The notes beneath the pieces were generated by a model. That model saw only the letters and a program-made list of their open reading frames with translations, did no database searches and was not told where the DNA came from. Shown one piece after another: positions 42,367 through 53,585 of a stretch of 64,000 bases of DNA; position 1 is the first letter of the stretch; each line of letters opens with the position of its first letter. A program made the translations under genes and the position numbers. Source of the stretch: Gliomastix tumulicola (lineage: Eukaryota; Ascomycota; Sordariomycetes; Hypocreales; Bionectriaceae); contig BCHX01000005.1 in NCBI GenBank assembly GCA_001599755.1, positions 504,800 to 568,799 on the forward strand, in the 5' to 3' direction.

Positions 42367-45101
42367 GATTCTCGAGGGCCATGACGAGACTGACTGACTC
42401 GCTCCAGAGGCGCCGTCACATCCACGATGGCCCCATCATGCGTTTTTCCGCGTTTCCTGTCATCGTTGGGCACAGCTCCAACCCATGGAGCCCCTCAGCG
42501 TCGTTTCGATCTGATGATGTTAGAATACTGTTTAGGGCAGGTAGAGCAGAACTCCATGGAGGAAGTGGGAGCAAGACGGGAAGGAGGACAGCCGGGATCG
42601 CAGGGCGGACGGACGAGAGACAGGCAGCGTGAAGCGCCTCTGAGTGGATGGCCCTGCAGCAAGGCCTCAGGGCTGGGCAGAGACACGATCGCGAGTCAGG
42701 AATGGGAAGGAGACAAGCCAGGCGACGCAGAGACCCATAGAGAAACTGTATGAGGTGATAGCAGTTGTCAATGGCGCGGGCGAGGGGGGGCACGACGCGG
42801 CGCGCGCATGAATACGACCTCGCGGGCAGCATCTCGTCGCCTCGGCATGACAACACGAGCGGTTAGCGTAGGCTTGTGCTCTCCTGAACCGCCTCGTCCG
42901 AACACGTTGGCTGCTTCCTGCTATGAGTTGTCTCCCAGTCGTTGGGGTGCATTTCGCTCGTCAAGTGACAGACGAGCTGTCTCTGCTGAGCAGGTTTGGA
43001 GCTCTGCGGCTAGGCCCCTGGGGCAGGCGCCGTCTCTCGACTATGGCTAGCGCGGCGCGTGGAAGCATGGCGGAATCGAAGAGAAGCTCGGCAGGTAGCC
43101 CGGATCAGCAGCAATAGCAGTCAGAGCGTCTGCCCATCGCTGTCCTGGTGCTCCGCCTGATCCCATCCGGGTGCCTGTTGCCCGGCAAGAGGGGAATTCA
43201 GGGATAAGGGGGCTCGGCAGCATGCCATGGAATCGTTCAAGGCCGTCAAACGCTCATCAACTTCCCAGTTGGGATGGTGAATCGAGCCACGCCATCTTCC
43301 ATATCAATCTTGCAATCCGGCCAAGTGGCAAAGGGTTACATTGAAGCATCAATAGTCATGCAGTGGACTTCGGATCGCATGCCACGGAGATTCTGGCGCT
43401 GCAAAGCAACCAACCCATCAGGTCTCGTTGCAGAAGGCCGCCGGTGCTGTGTGAGAGGAGACGGATACAGGTAGCCACCACGGTGAGCGGGCACCAGGAC
43501 CTGTAGTCAGGTCCGGGGCTAGCTGAGTAATGACTCGCTCGGTATTCCATTGTCCTCCATTGTGCTCTGCCGTGCGTGTTGGCTCGAGAGAATGGGGAAG
43601 AACGGGGAGCTTGGCGGGTGATGTGCCGTGAAGAAAGGGGCTCCAAGTAGTCCGAGTAGGGGGTCTTCGGCTTCGACTAGCTCGCGAGACTGGTCTAGAA
43701 TGTCGCACCTTGGAGGAGCAACTGCCCATTCGGTGGTGGAGGCACACGGACGCGTCGCTGGGCTAAGAGCTGCCGCCGGTGCATCACGAGCAGCACCGGT
43801 CGAGGCGCTAGGCAGAGGCAAGTGAGCAGAACGCACTCGCCGTGGCGAGCGAGGTCTCGCAGGCTCGTAGGCATGCTGTGTGGTGTGACCCGTCTCTGCT
43901 GAGGTCAGAACCGGCTGGACAGGGGACAGGGGCCAGGGAGGAAAAGAGGAAGGTCAAGAGCCGTGTGTCTGCGGCAATCGAGTCGTCTTATGCAGAGGAT
44001 ATGTCGTGAGATCGGTTGCGCCCCAGGGATCCAAGAATGTAAGAATCCAAGACTCGGGCAGCCAATAGCGTGGCGTCCAGATTAACCGCGCAGCGATGTG
44101 ATCCATGGATGATGGATGGATTGATGGCAGTATGCGGGCCTTAACATGATTAAGGTAGAGGATGGGATGGCGGGGGGCAGTGAGTTGCCTATTGAGGAAG
44201 GCCGGTCGGGCATTTGACATGGTGCCAGCTGTGGTTCCGGCTGTGGTGTCAGCGGTGGTGAGGATGGCGGGCGAAGAGGATTGAATGGAAAAGGCGTTAT
44301 TGATGCAGGATGGCGCGTGATGGGAGTTTCGTCCAGAATTTCATCCGCCCAGGAGTTGGGTGAGGGAAGGAACTGGCCCGCGCCCCTGCCTTATCTGTGC
44401 TTGTGCTTGGTGGGCTAAGCTAAAGTTGGCACAGGCTCACGGGCGCTCAGTTGGCCGTTGCGGTTTTAGAGTTGGCGGTTTGGCAGCCCGAACCCTCGAG
44501 GCGGGGCACCGACCACATTTGCGCCCGCTGCCACCGTTGGGCCTTGGGCGTTGGGCGTTGGGGCACCACTCGCCATCCATCATCCGCGCAGCATCCTCGT
44601 CATCGCCAATACTTGTGGTGGCATGCATTGCATCGATGGTTCAAACCGCGCCCGCAATGAGCTCATTTGCCCTGCTAATAATAGTCCAGCCAGTTACATA
44701 TAGGCAGGTCCGCCGTGCCCCTCGCGATGCCACCGCGCAGCCCAACTCCAATCCGGCAACTAACAAGAAACGAGCATCAGCCTTTCAAGACTCTCCGAAC
44801 CTATCCAATTCCTCCTCGGTCACCACCATCATCACCACCAGGCCTCCAGCCAAGCTCCCCCGTCCTTCAATTCGGCGCATCCGCAGCCGATGTCACGCAG
44901 CAACAGCCGAGCTGATTCTAGCATCCACATCCTTCCAGAAGGGTCGGGCAGCCTCACACCCTACACCTGGAAACCCATGATGATGATATCCACCATACAA
45001 CTTCTAAGCGCGCGTTCTCTAATTCACTCACGCGGTCGAATAATGCTTGAGCGATGGGACAATGCAATTTGGGTGTGTTCGTGGCTCAAGTTTTTCTTCC
45101 A
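42367..45101. other. 2.7-kb region without recognisable gene
   Basis: Upstream region of the protease gene and downstream region of the next gene. Both strands were read; open frames are short and have no domain signature. No transposase or reverse transcriptase remnant was seen. Confidence 0.5.
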
Positions 45102-46483
45102 CTACATGTCACTATATCCATCATCCTCCTCCTCCATGTTAAAGTCACCGTCTTCCTGGTCTCTTGCTCGCCGGGAAGCTCGCCGGGAAGCTTCGCCTTG
45201 GGCATCATGCCACCGCAGCAGCGCCATGACATGGCACAGCGCTGCCCGCCTGCCCTCGCTTGATTGCAGATTATACCACTTACTGCTGCTCATGCGGACG
45301 CACGTCTCCTTGTCCTCATCGGCAATAAGAGCAATCTGAGCATCCTCGGACTCGGTGTGCAAATACTCCTCGTAGTTGGCGCCAAATCTGAAATGCAGGA
45401 ATTGGACAAAGGTGCTTGTTGCCGCGATGAGAAACACACTGCAGGAATAAAGCAACAAAAGTAAGAAACACGACAGCGGCCAGGGGGAAAGGGGGGGGCG
45501 TGAGGGCAGCGAACTAACCCTTGTCCAAGCTGTTCACGTTGGGCTTTCCATGTGATGATTGCCTCGCCAAGATACTGCGCCAGGGTCTCGTTGGACACAA
45601 CAGGTCCAGCATGGCCGGCGCTGTCATGGATGATGAGGCTCTGAAATGCCCTCTTAGCTTCGATGAGAGCCAAGTACGGGTGATTATCTTCCCATCCTGT
45701 TGCGCGTCGCCCCATCTGGCAGATCCCTCCGTCGTCCTCAGCCGTGATGTCTGCCACGCCTGCAATATCAGTGGTGTTCCTTTTTCGAGCCACCCGCACC
45801 CGGATCTCGGTCAATGCGTCCGGATCCTGAAGGAGGCAAAAGTGAAGTGCCTGCTGGAGGAAGCTGTTGACTAGATTGACAGTTACTTCTTCCGGCTTGC
45901 TCCGGCGTGCCTCGTTCTCGTCCTCGCTCACGTATCCCAGGCTGACCTCGAACTCTGAGGAGGAGGGGACTGAGGGCGGTGACGACCCCTGTATGGCGGT
46001 AGCAGAGTCAACATAGCCCTCCATGGCCGGGGCGTTCCTCGCCCGTTGAGGCAACGTCCTCGAGCTGCCCGGCGGCGCTTCCGGGCCGATAGCTCTCGCC
46101 AATGCTGCCCAGAAGAAGCCACCGGGGAGCCGCAGGAGTTCAGACTCACTCCTCAACTCGAGGTCCCGAAAGGGAGGCCCTGCAATGAGGAGCTCCGTCT
46201 CCCGCCGGTCCAGCTCTTGCGGCAGGCGACCCGTCGCGGATTCGGGTTTCAAACAGACCGGGCATCGGGTATCATGGTCGGTACGGAATGTATCCAAGAA
46301 GGCGCTGCCGGTCTGGTCGAGTAGAAGGCGGAACGCGGTCAAGTGTTGGTATGTCCATCTGCTGGCAGACCTCTGCAATTCGTTGTTCCGCCGAAGCTGC
46401 GCGATAGCCTGCAAGCCCGCGGGCTTCTGAGACAAGGCCTCAAGCTCACGAACATTCCTTGCGTTATATGTTAGCCGCGTCAT
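45102..46483 (-). CDS. Fungal protein of unknown function, possible PD-(D/E)XK-like core
   Basis: Two exons, 46483-45519 and 45438-45102; GTTAGT donor and TTCCTGCAG acceptor give LGQG-VFLIAATSTFVQFLHFRFG. The product is 433 aa. Segments DIAGVADITAED, then HPYLALIEAKRAF followed by ETLAQYLGEAIITWKAQ resemble the D...(E)xK layout of PD-(D/E)XK nuclease folds, but this is only a visual similarity. A Cys pair CPVCLKPES lies in the N-terminal third. The C-terminus is acidic (DGDFNMEEEDDGY). The start MTRLTYNARN is the only ATG before the conserved part. The DNA upstream is AT-rich, so the true N-terminus may be lost or in a missed exon; an acceptor-like GCTAAC...CGCAAG lies over the first codons. 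Confidence 0.65.
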
Positions 46484-46865
46484 TTGATCAGGGATGGGCC
46501 GCCCGCGGGACTTGGTGGAATCAGCGGGTATATACAAAACGGGTAAGTAGAGGAAAATATACAAATAAATTCGCCAATAGTAGTATATAAATAAGGTGTA
46601 GTATATAGTGTAATAAAGAAACAGACGATTTATTATCTCGATTTCCTGTTTATTAAAAGGCTCAGGTGTTGGCGCTCACTGTGAGCGGGGTGGCTCTTGG
46701 GCGTCCCTCAAGTTCGATGCCAACCCCCTCTGAGATGCAACTTGTCTCAGCACTACTAGTAGCTAGCATAGTAGCGATGACTCATCAGGCAACAGCTTGA
46801 GGGAAGGCACTAATAATGCGTAAACCTTCGTCAACCCACCGTCGCGTCTTGATAAACAGCACGTC
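46484..46865. promoter_or_regulatory. AT-rich divergent promoter region
   Basis: 382 bases between two divergent starts. 46545-46650 is strongly AT-rich, with TATATAAATA near 46584 and complementary TATATAC words, giving TATA-like elements in both directions. Base composition differs clearly from the surrounding GC-rich coding DNA. Confidence 0.5.
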
Positions 46866-48127
46866 ATGTCTTGCGTCTCCAGAGGCGATTTCCAACCATG
46901 TAACTCCTCGCTTGGAGATGAAGTGGCCATGCAGCAATATTTGGGCGACGCGGCCGTCATTTCTAGTAGCCACATTCCTCTATCATCATCGCCATCGCAA
47001 TCCCCTGCCGCCAAACGAAAGCGACAGGCACCGATCGACTGCGAATGCCGCGACTCTGTGGGAAAGCCTCCTCCCCAGACCTCTCCAATAGATGCTCCGT
47101 TGCCGCCAGCGTCTTCAGCGTCTCCAGCATCCCGAGATCCTCCCCAGCTCACCTTCCCGGAGCAAGCATCGATCAATGCAATCCTGCGCCACCATTGCCG
47201 AACCCGACTGTTTGTGAGGCCCATTCTATGGACATCTCAACACCTGCAACTCCTGGACTGCCGATTCGAGTCCAGAAAGATACCGCAGGGCGCGCGCCCG
47301 TGGGATTTGGACGTCCATCCAGATCCGATATGGGCGCAGACGATCGTCAGATGCATGTCCAGGCTTCGGCGCCCGTCCGCGTCGCTACGCAGCAACGTGG
47401 AGGAGGTGCTTTGGGGTTATGGCCTCGTCCGATTGCCGTGAGTGAAATATCCATGCCTGCCTGCACCGCAACCCGTCACTGACATAGCCTCAGGTATCAT
47501 AAGCTACCGTTCCATTTCGGCCGCCGCAGCGTCTGCCAAGTGCGAGTAGACGACTTCTATTCATCCAAACCTGGCTTTCCTTGCCTCGCCTTTCTTTATC
47601 TCGAGTCGATCAAGTCTCTGCGGCACAATTCCATTCACTGGCCCCGCTTGGGCAGGTACGACGAACCGATCGCTCGCCTGCGATGCAACAAGGAGCGTCG
47701 GGTTCAGCCCCCAAGCGACCTTGAGGACCCCTACCTGGTCGCTATCATCATCGCCCTAGCACAAGAGCACAGGCGGTCGGCGGACCTGGCTCCGGGTGCT
47801 GCCAAGGCTTCTTGTTCTTCTCCCAAGGGTCCAGATTCCTTCATCACGACATGTCTCCTCGTGCTCGCCAAAGACGGACCCCATAGGCTGTACTTCTACA
47901 CCGCTCGAGTCCCCTTGAGCTTTCTCGACAAGTTTGACGAGCCTGGGCACTTCTCGCCGAGCAACACGCTCGTGATAGAACGTTACCGGATCCCCATCAT
48001 GCGTCCCGAGAAGGGTGCGGATCTACTGTGGCGTTTGTTGGAGGATGCTGGCGTCAATCGCCCGCCGGCTTTTGACCTAGAAATCGACCCAGACTCAGGC
48101 TTTCCTTACTTGAAGAGACCTCACTGA
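46866..48127 (+). CDS. Fungal protein of unknown function, two exons
   Basis: Exons 46866-47437 and 47494-48127; GTGAGT donor, CACTGAC branch and CCTCAG acceptor split a Pro codon and give VRLPYHKLPFHFGRRSVCQVRVDD. The product is 401 aa. The N-terminal ~110 residues are low-complexity with a KRKRQ basic run. The C-terminal half is well folded in appearance: CLAFLYLESIKSL, NSIHWPRLGRYDEPIARLRC, DPYLVAIIIALAQEHRR, LYFYTARVPLSFLDKFDEP, VIERYRIPI. I recall this arrangement from uncharacterised Sordariomycete proteins but know no function. Divergent from the PD-(D/E)XK-like gene across 382 bases and convergent with the Nvj2-like gene. Confidence 0.72.
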
Positions 48128-48551
48128 ACACGTTCGCGCCCCGGACACGTGAGAGGCTGCGGTTTTGCAGATGCTTCCAATCCGTAGCGATTTCTTTCTC
48201 TTGCTTGCCACCACGCCGCGCAGTCGAGTAAATATCACCTAGAACAGCGGCCTAGACGCAGTCATCATGAATCTTGAAAACCAGCGGAATCAGGCGCGAT
48301 CAGTACAGCGGCGGACGGGGTGAACGAAACCACAATCATGTTCTGTTTCTATACGCTGCCTATATATAAGTATGGCACATCTCTGCCTGCCTGCCTGCCT
48401 GCCTGGATCCGGGGGTATTCACTAGACGCCTTATTCCTCCCAATAAAATCAAAATATAAACCACCACCTGATTTCCTCCTGTACATATATGTATTACTCG
48501 AATGCTTGCGGGATCGGCGTGGCACTCCGCTCTGCCGCTGTACGGTCTGCA
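48128..48551. other. Convergent intergenic spacer
   Basis: Between two convergent stops; 3' UTR material with a (TGCC)n run at 48382-48402. No gene seen. Confidence 0.5.
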
Positions 48552-51500
48552 TCATCCGTCCGTCCCTATCGCCTTTCTAGTGATCCTGGGCGATTCAGGT
48601 CCCGGCTCTTCCAGCTCTGTCTCGTCCATCCAGCCTGAGAAGTCGTCGTCGTCGTCGTCGACTGCTGCCTTGTAGACGGGCGGCGGCGTGGATGCTCGTT
48701 CCGTTTCAACCGATGGCTTCTCTGGAAGCGTAGCAGCTTGGGTTGCCGTGGCCGGAGGACCTTCGTCCTTTGGCAGCGCTGGGGGCGTGGATGCTTCTAT
48801 TTCTGGGATCGTTGGCTCCTCTTCTTTCTGTGATGCCGGCTCCAAGATGGACTGCGCCGGTGGCGTCGTCACTTGTGTCGTTTGGTTTGTTCGTCTCGAA
48901 GAAGAACCGTCATCATCCGTCGTCTCCTCGAGAGAAGATCCAGCGCCATCATCCCACATCGGCCCAAAGTCGACGTCGTCCACGGCGGCTGGCGTCCCTG
49001 GCTCCGAGTCCTCAGGGGCAGCAATAACAAGCATCCCTTGCTCTCCCTCCTCTCCCTTCCGGTCATTATGGCCATCGTGTTCATCATGGCTCGCCCCCCT
49101 CCTCCGTCTCGTCGGCAACGGCGGCGTGGGCGTTTGCTCCTCGCCCGAGTCGACCGTCGACGAGGACCCGGAGCCTTGCTTGGGCGGCACGGGCTTCCGC
49201 TTGGGGACATCTCGAGGCGCAATCTTAGTCATACCATTGGTTGGCATCGGGAGGGGTGTCCCGGGTGGAGGCAAGGGCTGGCCACGACCCATCGGCTGCG
49301 AGAGGTCGACTTGCTGGTTCGCCCCCTCGCTGCTGCTGTTCTTCCTGGCTTCCTGGCGTCGCTGTAGAGCGTTCCAACCCCACTGCTTCGTCTGGAGTGC
49401 TGCGTTCGACAAGGCAGCCAAAGTGTTGTTCGTCTTCTGACCCAAGTTTGGTCCTTCACCCGTAGTAGATGACGCCGCACTCGATGCCGTCGAGTTCTCC
49501 CTCCGCAGCCAAAAGTTGCGGCCCAAAGATCCTGCTGCGTATTTCGAAGCGCTCTTCGTAGACACAGGAGAGTCGGGAACATCCCCCGTCGGCTCCGCCT
49601 CAGCGGACGACGTCGTGTTACGTCGTGCCCACAGGCCGGGTGTACGGGGCGCTGCACCATCATCCGCAACCTTCTTCTCCTCGTCCCCTGTCTCCGTCGT
49701 CAAGGACAGCGATGGGGGATTCTCCCTGGGGCCAGGGCCTGTCGAGGCCGCCTTGCCGGGCGAGTCACTCGGCGTGGTTGAGGGGGAGCCGGTATGTGAG
49801 CGCGAGTGCAACGCGGCAATGTAGCTGGTCGCGGAATCAGGGGGCGAGGTCGAAGGCTTGAAGATATCCGCATGCGCCGAGTCCGTGCCCACCACTGGCT
49901 CCCTCGTGTTACTAATAATCTGAGGTGAGCGAAGACCGCCAGCAGGCACCGGAATCTTGCTCGACTCAAGACTAGTCGTTGAAGCCGCCGGCGAGGGCTC
50001 AGCCGTCTTGGTCTTCTTCCCAAAGAGGCCTGTACCAAGAGCCTCCTTCACCTTCTCCTTCTCTTTCTCCTTGTCCAAGACGGGCAGACTCATAGTCTTC
50101 TCGAGTGGCCGCAGGTCTGCCAACAGCTCTGGTTTCTCCTCCAGCTTGTCGACTGCATCGACGTCTCCTTCTTGAGCGACGATGTCCTCGGCGTCCTTGT
50201 TATCCGACACGACCGCATCATCTCCTTCGAAAATGCCTCCCCGCCACATCTTGTGCTCTGTCCTAAAGAACGGGATGTCATCCCAAAATGGCAGTACCAG
50301 CGTCTCCGCGACAACCTCTTTTATGCGGCTCTCGATTTGGCGTAGGATGGGACCGTACGTGATCTGCCTGGCACTAACAATCGGCTCGATCGTCAGTTCC
50401 ATCTTGGGCCTCGTCTGAAAGGCGATCCAGCACCGGTTGCTGGGAGGTGGCTTGATCTTGAGTAGTCCGTGACCTTCGATCCGCTTGGCCACGACAGCGA
50501 GGACGAGGTTCACCTCTCGCGGCCGAATTCTCGGACCCAAGTCGATCTTGGCTGTGGCTGCGACCTCGATCCGGAAGTTGCCTGTGTACTTGACATCCGC
50601 CTCGACCACGCAGTCTCCATTGACGGTCAACTCCCTCAGCTTGAAATTCGTGAAGAACGGCGCCGCCTCGCCCGTGTCTATCCTCCGGATTGTTATGTTC
50701 GTCAGGAAAGCCGGCCGCTTCACGCGAGCAATCTTCTTAGTAATCTTCTCGCGTATGAAGTTCTCGATATCCGCCGTCCGGTGTACGCCGAGGAAGATCC
50801 TCCCAATGAGTGCATTCACCCATCGCGAATGCACATTGTCCTCCGTTGCGTGGAGCTTCTCGACGAGCGAGATCATGTGCTTGACATCGAAGGTCTTGGG
50901 AGCCGGGGCCTCGTCCGGGCTGGTGCCAAACGTCTGCTCCTTGTTCCGGAGAAGCGCGAAATAGAAGTCCTCCTTGGCGGAGCAGTTCTCGGAGAATAGG
51001 AAAAACGGTTTGGACAGGGACTGGCCGCCGTCGCTTTCGGGTTTTCGGGACAGACACAGGGCGTTTCGTTTTATCCACAGCTCGCCTTCGGGGGTGACAC
51101 CACCACCGGAGTATACACTGACATCGTGGTGCGCAAGCGAGATGACGTGTCGGACCTCGATCTGTTCCTCGTCGTCGAAGAGCATCAAGTGCCCGTGCCT
51201 GGATGGTTGGATCATCATACGTCAGCCCTGAATCCAACATGCAGCCCCAAACTATATGCGCACTTACCTCAGCACCACATAGAACACGTTGCCCGCATTC
51301 TTCGGCCGCTGGCTCATGCTGTTATTCTCCCCCGCCCCAACGCCACCCGCGGCAGAGCCAGCAGCCCCCGCGGCCGGTCCCTTGCGCTCGAATATGCTCC
51401 TGTACATGGTCTGGTACACGCTCGGGCTCGGTGCCGCGACGGTGGCCGAGCCGACGGGCGTGGACCGCTCGATTGGCTTCGCGTTGATGCCCATGGGCGT

Positions 51501-51770
51501 GTACTCTCGACACACGGCAAAGTACCCGGACGCCGGGTCCATGTGCGAGTTGGACTGCGATTTGGCGCCATCTTTCCGGACCGCCTCGAGGGCGGCGGTG
51601 TCGTCGCCGGGCTGCACTATGGCATCGTTACCGTCGGGGTTTGGGGGCAGAAGGTCGTTTCGCGTCGGGAGCGTGAGATGGGCGTGGAGAAAGACGGCGG
51701 CCAGGACCAGCGGGAGAAAGGTGACACCGCCGAATAAATAAGTCAACAAGAAGGCGGTCCAGCTTCCCAT
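48552..51770 (-). CDS. Nvj2/TEX2-type PH and SMP domain lipid-transfer protein
   Basis: Exons 51770-51268 and 51198-48552; the junction gives YVVLRHGHLMLFDDEEQ. The product is 1049 aa. An N-terminal hydrophobic segment (about residues 6-30, AFLLTYLFGGVTFLPLVLAA) anchors it in the ER. A PH-like region follows (NVFYVVLRHGHLMLF...KPFFLFSENCSAKEDFYFALL). Then the SMP domain: WVNALIGRIFLGVHRT, FTNFKLRELTVNGDCVVEADVKYTG, RCWIAFQTRPKMELTIEPI, FWDDIPFFR. The C-terminal half is disordered, rich in Ser, Pro, Thr and Glu. Yeast Nvj2 works at ER-vacuole and ER-Golgi contacts moving ceramide; the same membrane-contact role is inferred here. The 503-nt first exon and single intron are clean. Confidence 0.88.
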
Positions 51771-52694
51771 GGCTGAAGCAAGGGCAAGCAGCCCTGGGAG
51801 AGCAGAGGGGGCAGAATAGAAGAGCCACCAAGAGGCAGAAGGAGAAGGGAATGACAGCAGTTAGAACGTAAGAGAATGGTCAGGCCATCGAGCTAAAGTA
51901 CCATCAGTCTGGAGAATTTGAAGCGGGTTGGGCGAAGCAGCGCTCTTCGGTCCTTAACGAAAGAGCTGAACACACAAACAAAGACACCGAGTGGCTGGTT
52001 CACGGGCAACCATCAGCCAGCTCAACGAACGACAGAGGGCAGCCGCTGACTTGACGTCATGTGATGTGAAGGAGTTACAGTGGCCACAGTGGCTAGACGG
52101 TCCCCTGGAAAGAGCTTCCCGTGCGCTAACCGAGCCGATAGTCAGATCTGAGAGCGGGGTTGTCTAGACATAAAAGCTGGAGACAGAGTGGCACGGCAAC
52201 TAGGCAGCTCGGCGTCTGTGCTCTTCTGTCATTATCCACAACCACAGACACGTGGGGCAACCGAGCATCGTGAATGCTTCCTTCTCTGTTAGTTCTTTCC
52301 TCGGCCTCAAGCACTCACTCTCTCACCCTCGCCAAACGAAACAAGGGATCGTTCCATTTTGATTTTAACTTTGCATTTTGCGTCAACTAACGGGACCTTC
52401 GAAGCCTAGTAGCTTCCTGTGACCTTGAAGCCTAGTAGCTTCCTGTGGCCTTGAAGCCTAGTAGCTTCCTGGGGTCTTGAAGCCTAGTAGCTTCCTCGAG
52501 GTGGTCAGACTACCACTACTACCTATCTGAGGGGAAAAAAGACGAAGAAAAGCAAGAGCAGTCAATGAGAGGAAGTGTTCCAAGAGAGAAAAAGCCAGCC
52601 CAACCCAAACCATTACACACCACGCGCACCTCCGCCCAACCACGAGGCCTCCATCCTTCAGCCTCTGCCCCAAGAAGAGAGAGTCAATGAGCCA
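51771..52694. other. Spacer between Nvj2-like gene and orphan gene
   Basis: The left part is the Nvj2-like promoter; the right part is downstream of the 52.7-kb orphan gene and carries the hairpin repeat array listed separately. A TTGACGTCATGTGATGTGA segment at about 52052-52071 contains a CRE-like TGACGTCA. Confidence 0.5.
52394..52498. repeat. 26-bp hairpin-containing tandem repeat, 4 copies
   Basis: Four consecutive copies of GACCTTGAAGCCTAGTAGCT plus TCCTGT. Each includes the inverted repeat GAAGC-CTAGTA-GCTTC, so each copy can fold into a 5-bp-stem hairpin. Just downstream of the orphan gene's stop on the minus strand. Confidence 0.85.
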
Positions 52695-53585
52695 TCAGGA
52701 CAAGTCCCCCATGTACCAAGTACGCTTGATGTACCCGTTGGACCTGGCGCCCACGCCAAACTGGACACGAACCGACACACTATAAGTAACTGCGGGCAGT
52801 CGAGGCTGGATATACGGACCACAAACGATACCGGACACGTCGATGGCCTCTTCGTTCTCAGCCAGGGGCTCCTCCACGGGGTTCATAAAAGACACAGGCT
52901 TAAACTTAGGCTCGAGCCTCTCCCTCCGCCTCCCCCTCTCCGGGCCCCTCCTCAACTGATCCCTCCACTGATTCCTCACCTCGCGCTCCCTCTTCAGCAG
53001 CGCACTCTGCCAGTCCAGAGCCGGCCACGCCTTGGGCCGCTCCTCAGCGTCGCTCGCAGAATCCGGCCTGGTGAACCAAGCCTCCTGGATCTCCTGGTGG
53101 GGCGGATTGTTCGCGTCCAGCCGCCCGCGGTCGCGCAGCTCGAGGACGACGACCCTGTTCACGTCGCACATCCTGCGCAGCACATTCGCGAGATGGCCCT
53201 GGTCGACCTCGGACATCTCGACCCAAATGTCCCCTTTGGAGGCGGCCACGTGAGCCTCACAGAGCGCAATATAGGTCTGGAGGAAGGGCGTGATGAAGCC
53301 CATGATCCGGAGGCGCTCCTCAAAGTCGACAGGGTTGTCGGTGAGGCGGGCGCTGATGTCGAGGATGGCGTTGTTGTGCCCCTCAATCGCCTCGAGCGCC
53401 CACTTTGCCCACGCGGCAAAGTCCACAAACATTTCAAACTGGGCGTCCCGGTCCCACTCCTTGAGATCGTATTGCTCCTGGAGCTCCTCAATATATTCTC
53501 CGGTTTGGCGGCGCAGCATCTCAAAGTGTCCCATTATGTCCTCGATGAGAACGTGGGCTTTCCTAGATCCAGAATCGTCGGGCAT
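52695..53585 (-). CDS. Orphan alpha-helical protein
   Basis: Not recognised. Single exon, 296 aa, starting MPDDSGSRKAHVLIEDIMGHF. The first ~150 residues look helical and acidic, with Trp-rich WDRDAQFEMFVDFAAWAKWALEA. The middle has basic RGPERGRRRERLE. The C-terminal 60 residues look beta-rich (PAVTYSVSVRVQFGVG). There is no signal peptide or membrane segment. An acceptor-like TTTCCTCAG lies about 20 bases before the ATG, so a leader intron is possible. Codon use is GC3-rich over the whole frame and the opposite strand is less regular, supporting a real gene. Confidence 0.65.
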   Translation of the reverse strand: MPDDSGSRKAHVLIEDIMGHFEMLRRQTGEYIEELQEQYDLKEWDRDAQFEMFVDFAAWAKWALEAIEGHNNAILDISARLTDNPVDFEERLRIMGFITPFLQTYIALCEAHVAASKGDIWVEMSEVDQGHLANVLRRMCDVNRVVVLELRDRGRLDANNPPHQEIQEAWFTRPDSASDAEERPKAWPALDWQSALLKREREVRNQWRDQLRRGPERGRRRERLEPKFKPVSFMNPVEEPLAENEEAIDVSGIVCGPYIQPRLPAVTYSVSVRVQFGVGARSNGYIKRTWYMGDLS

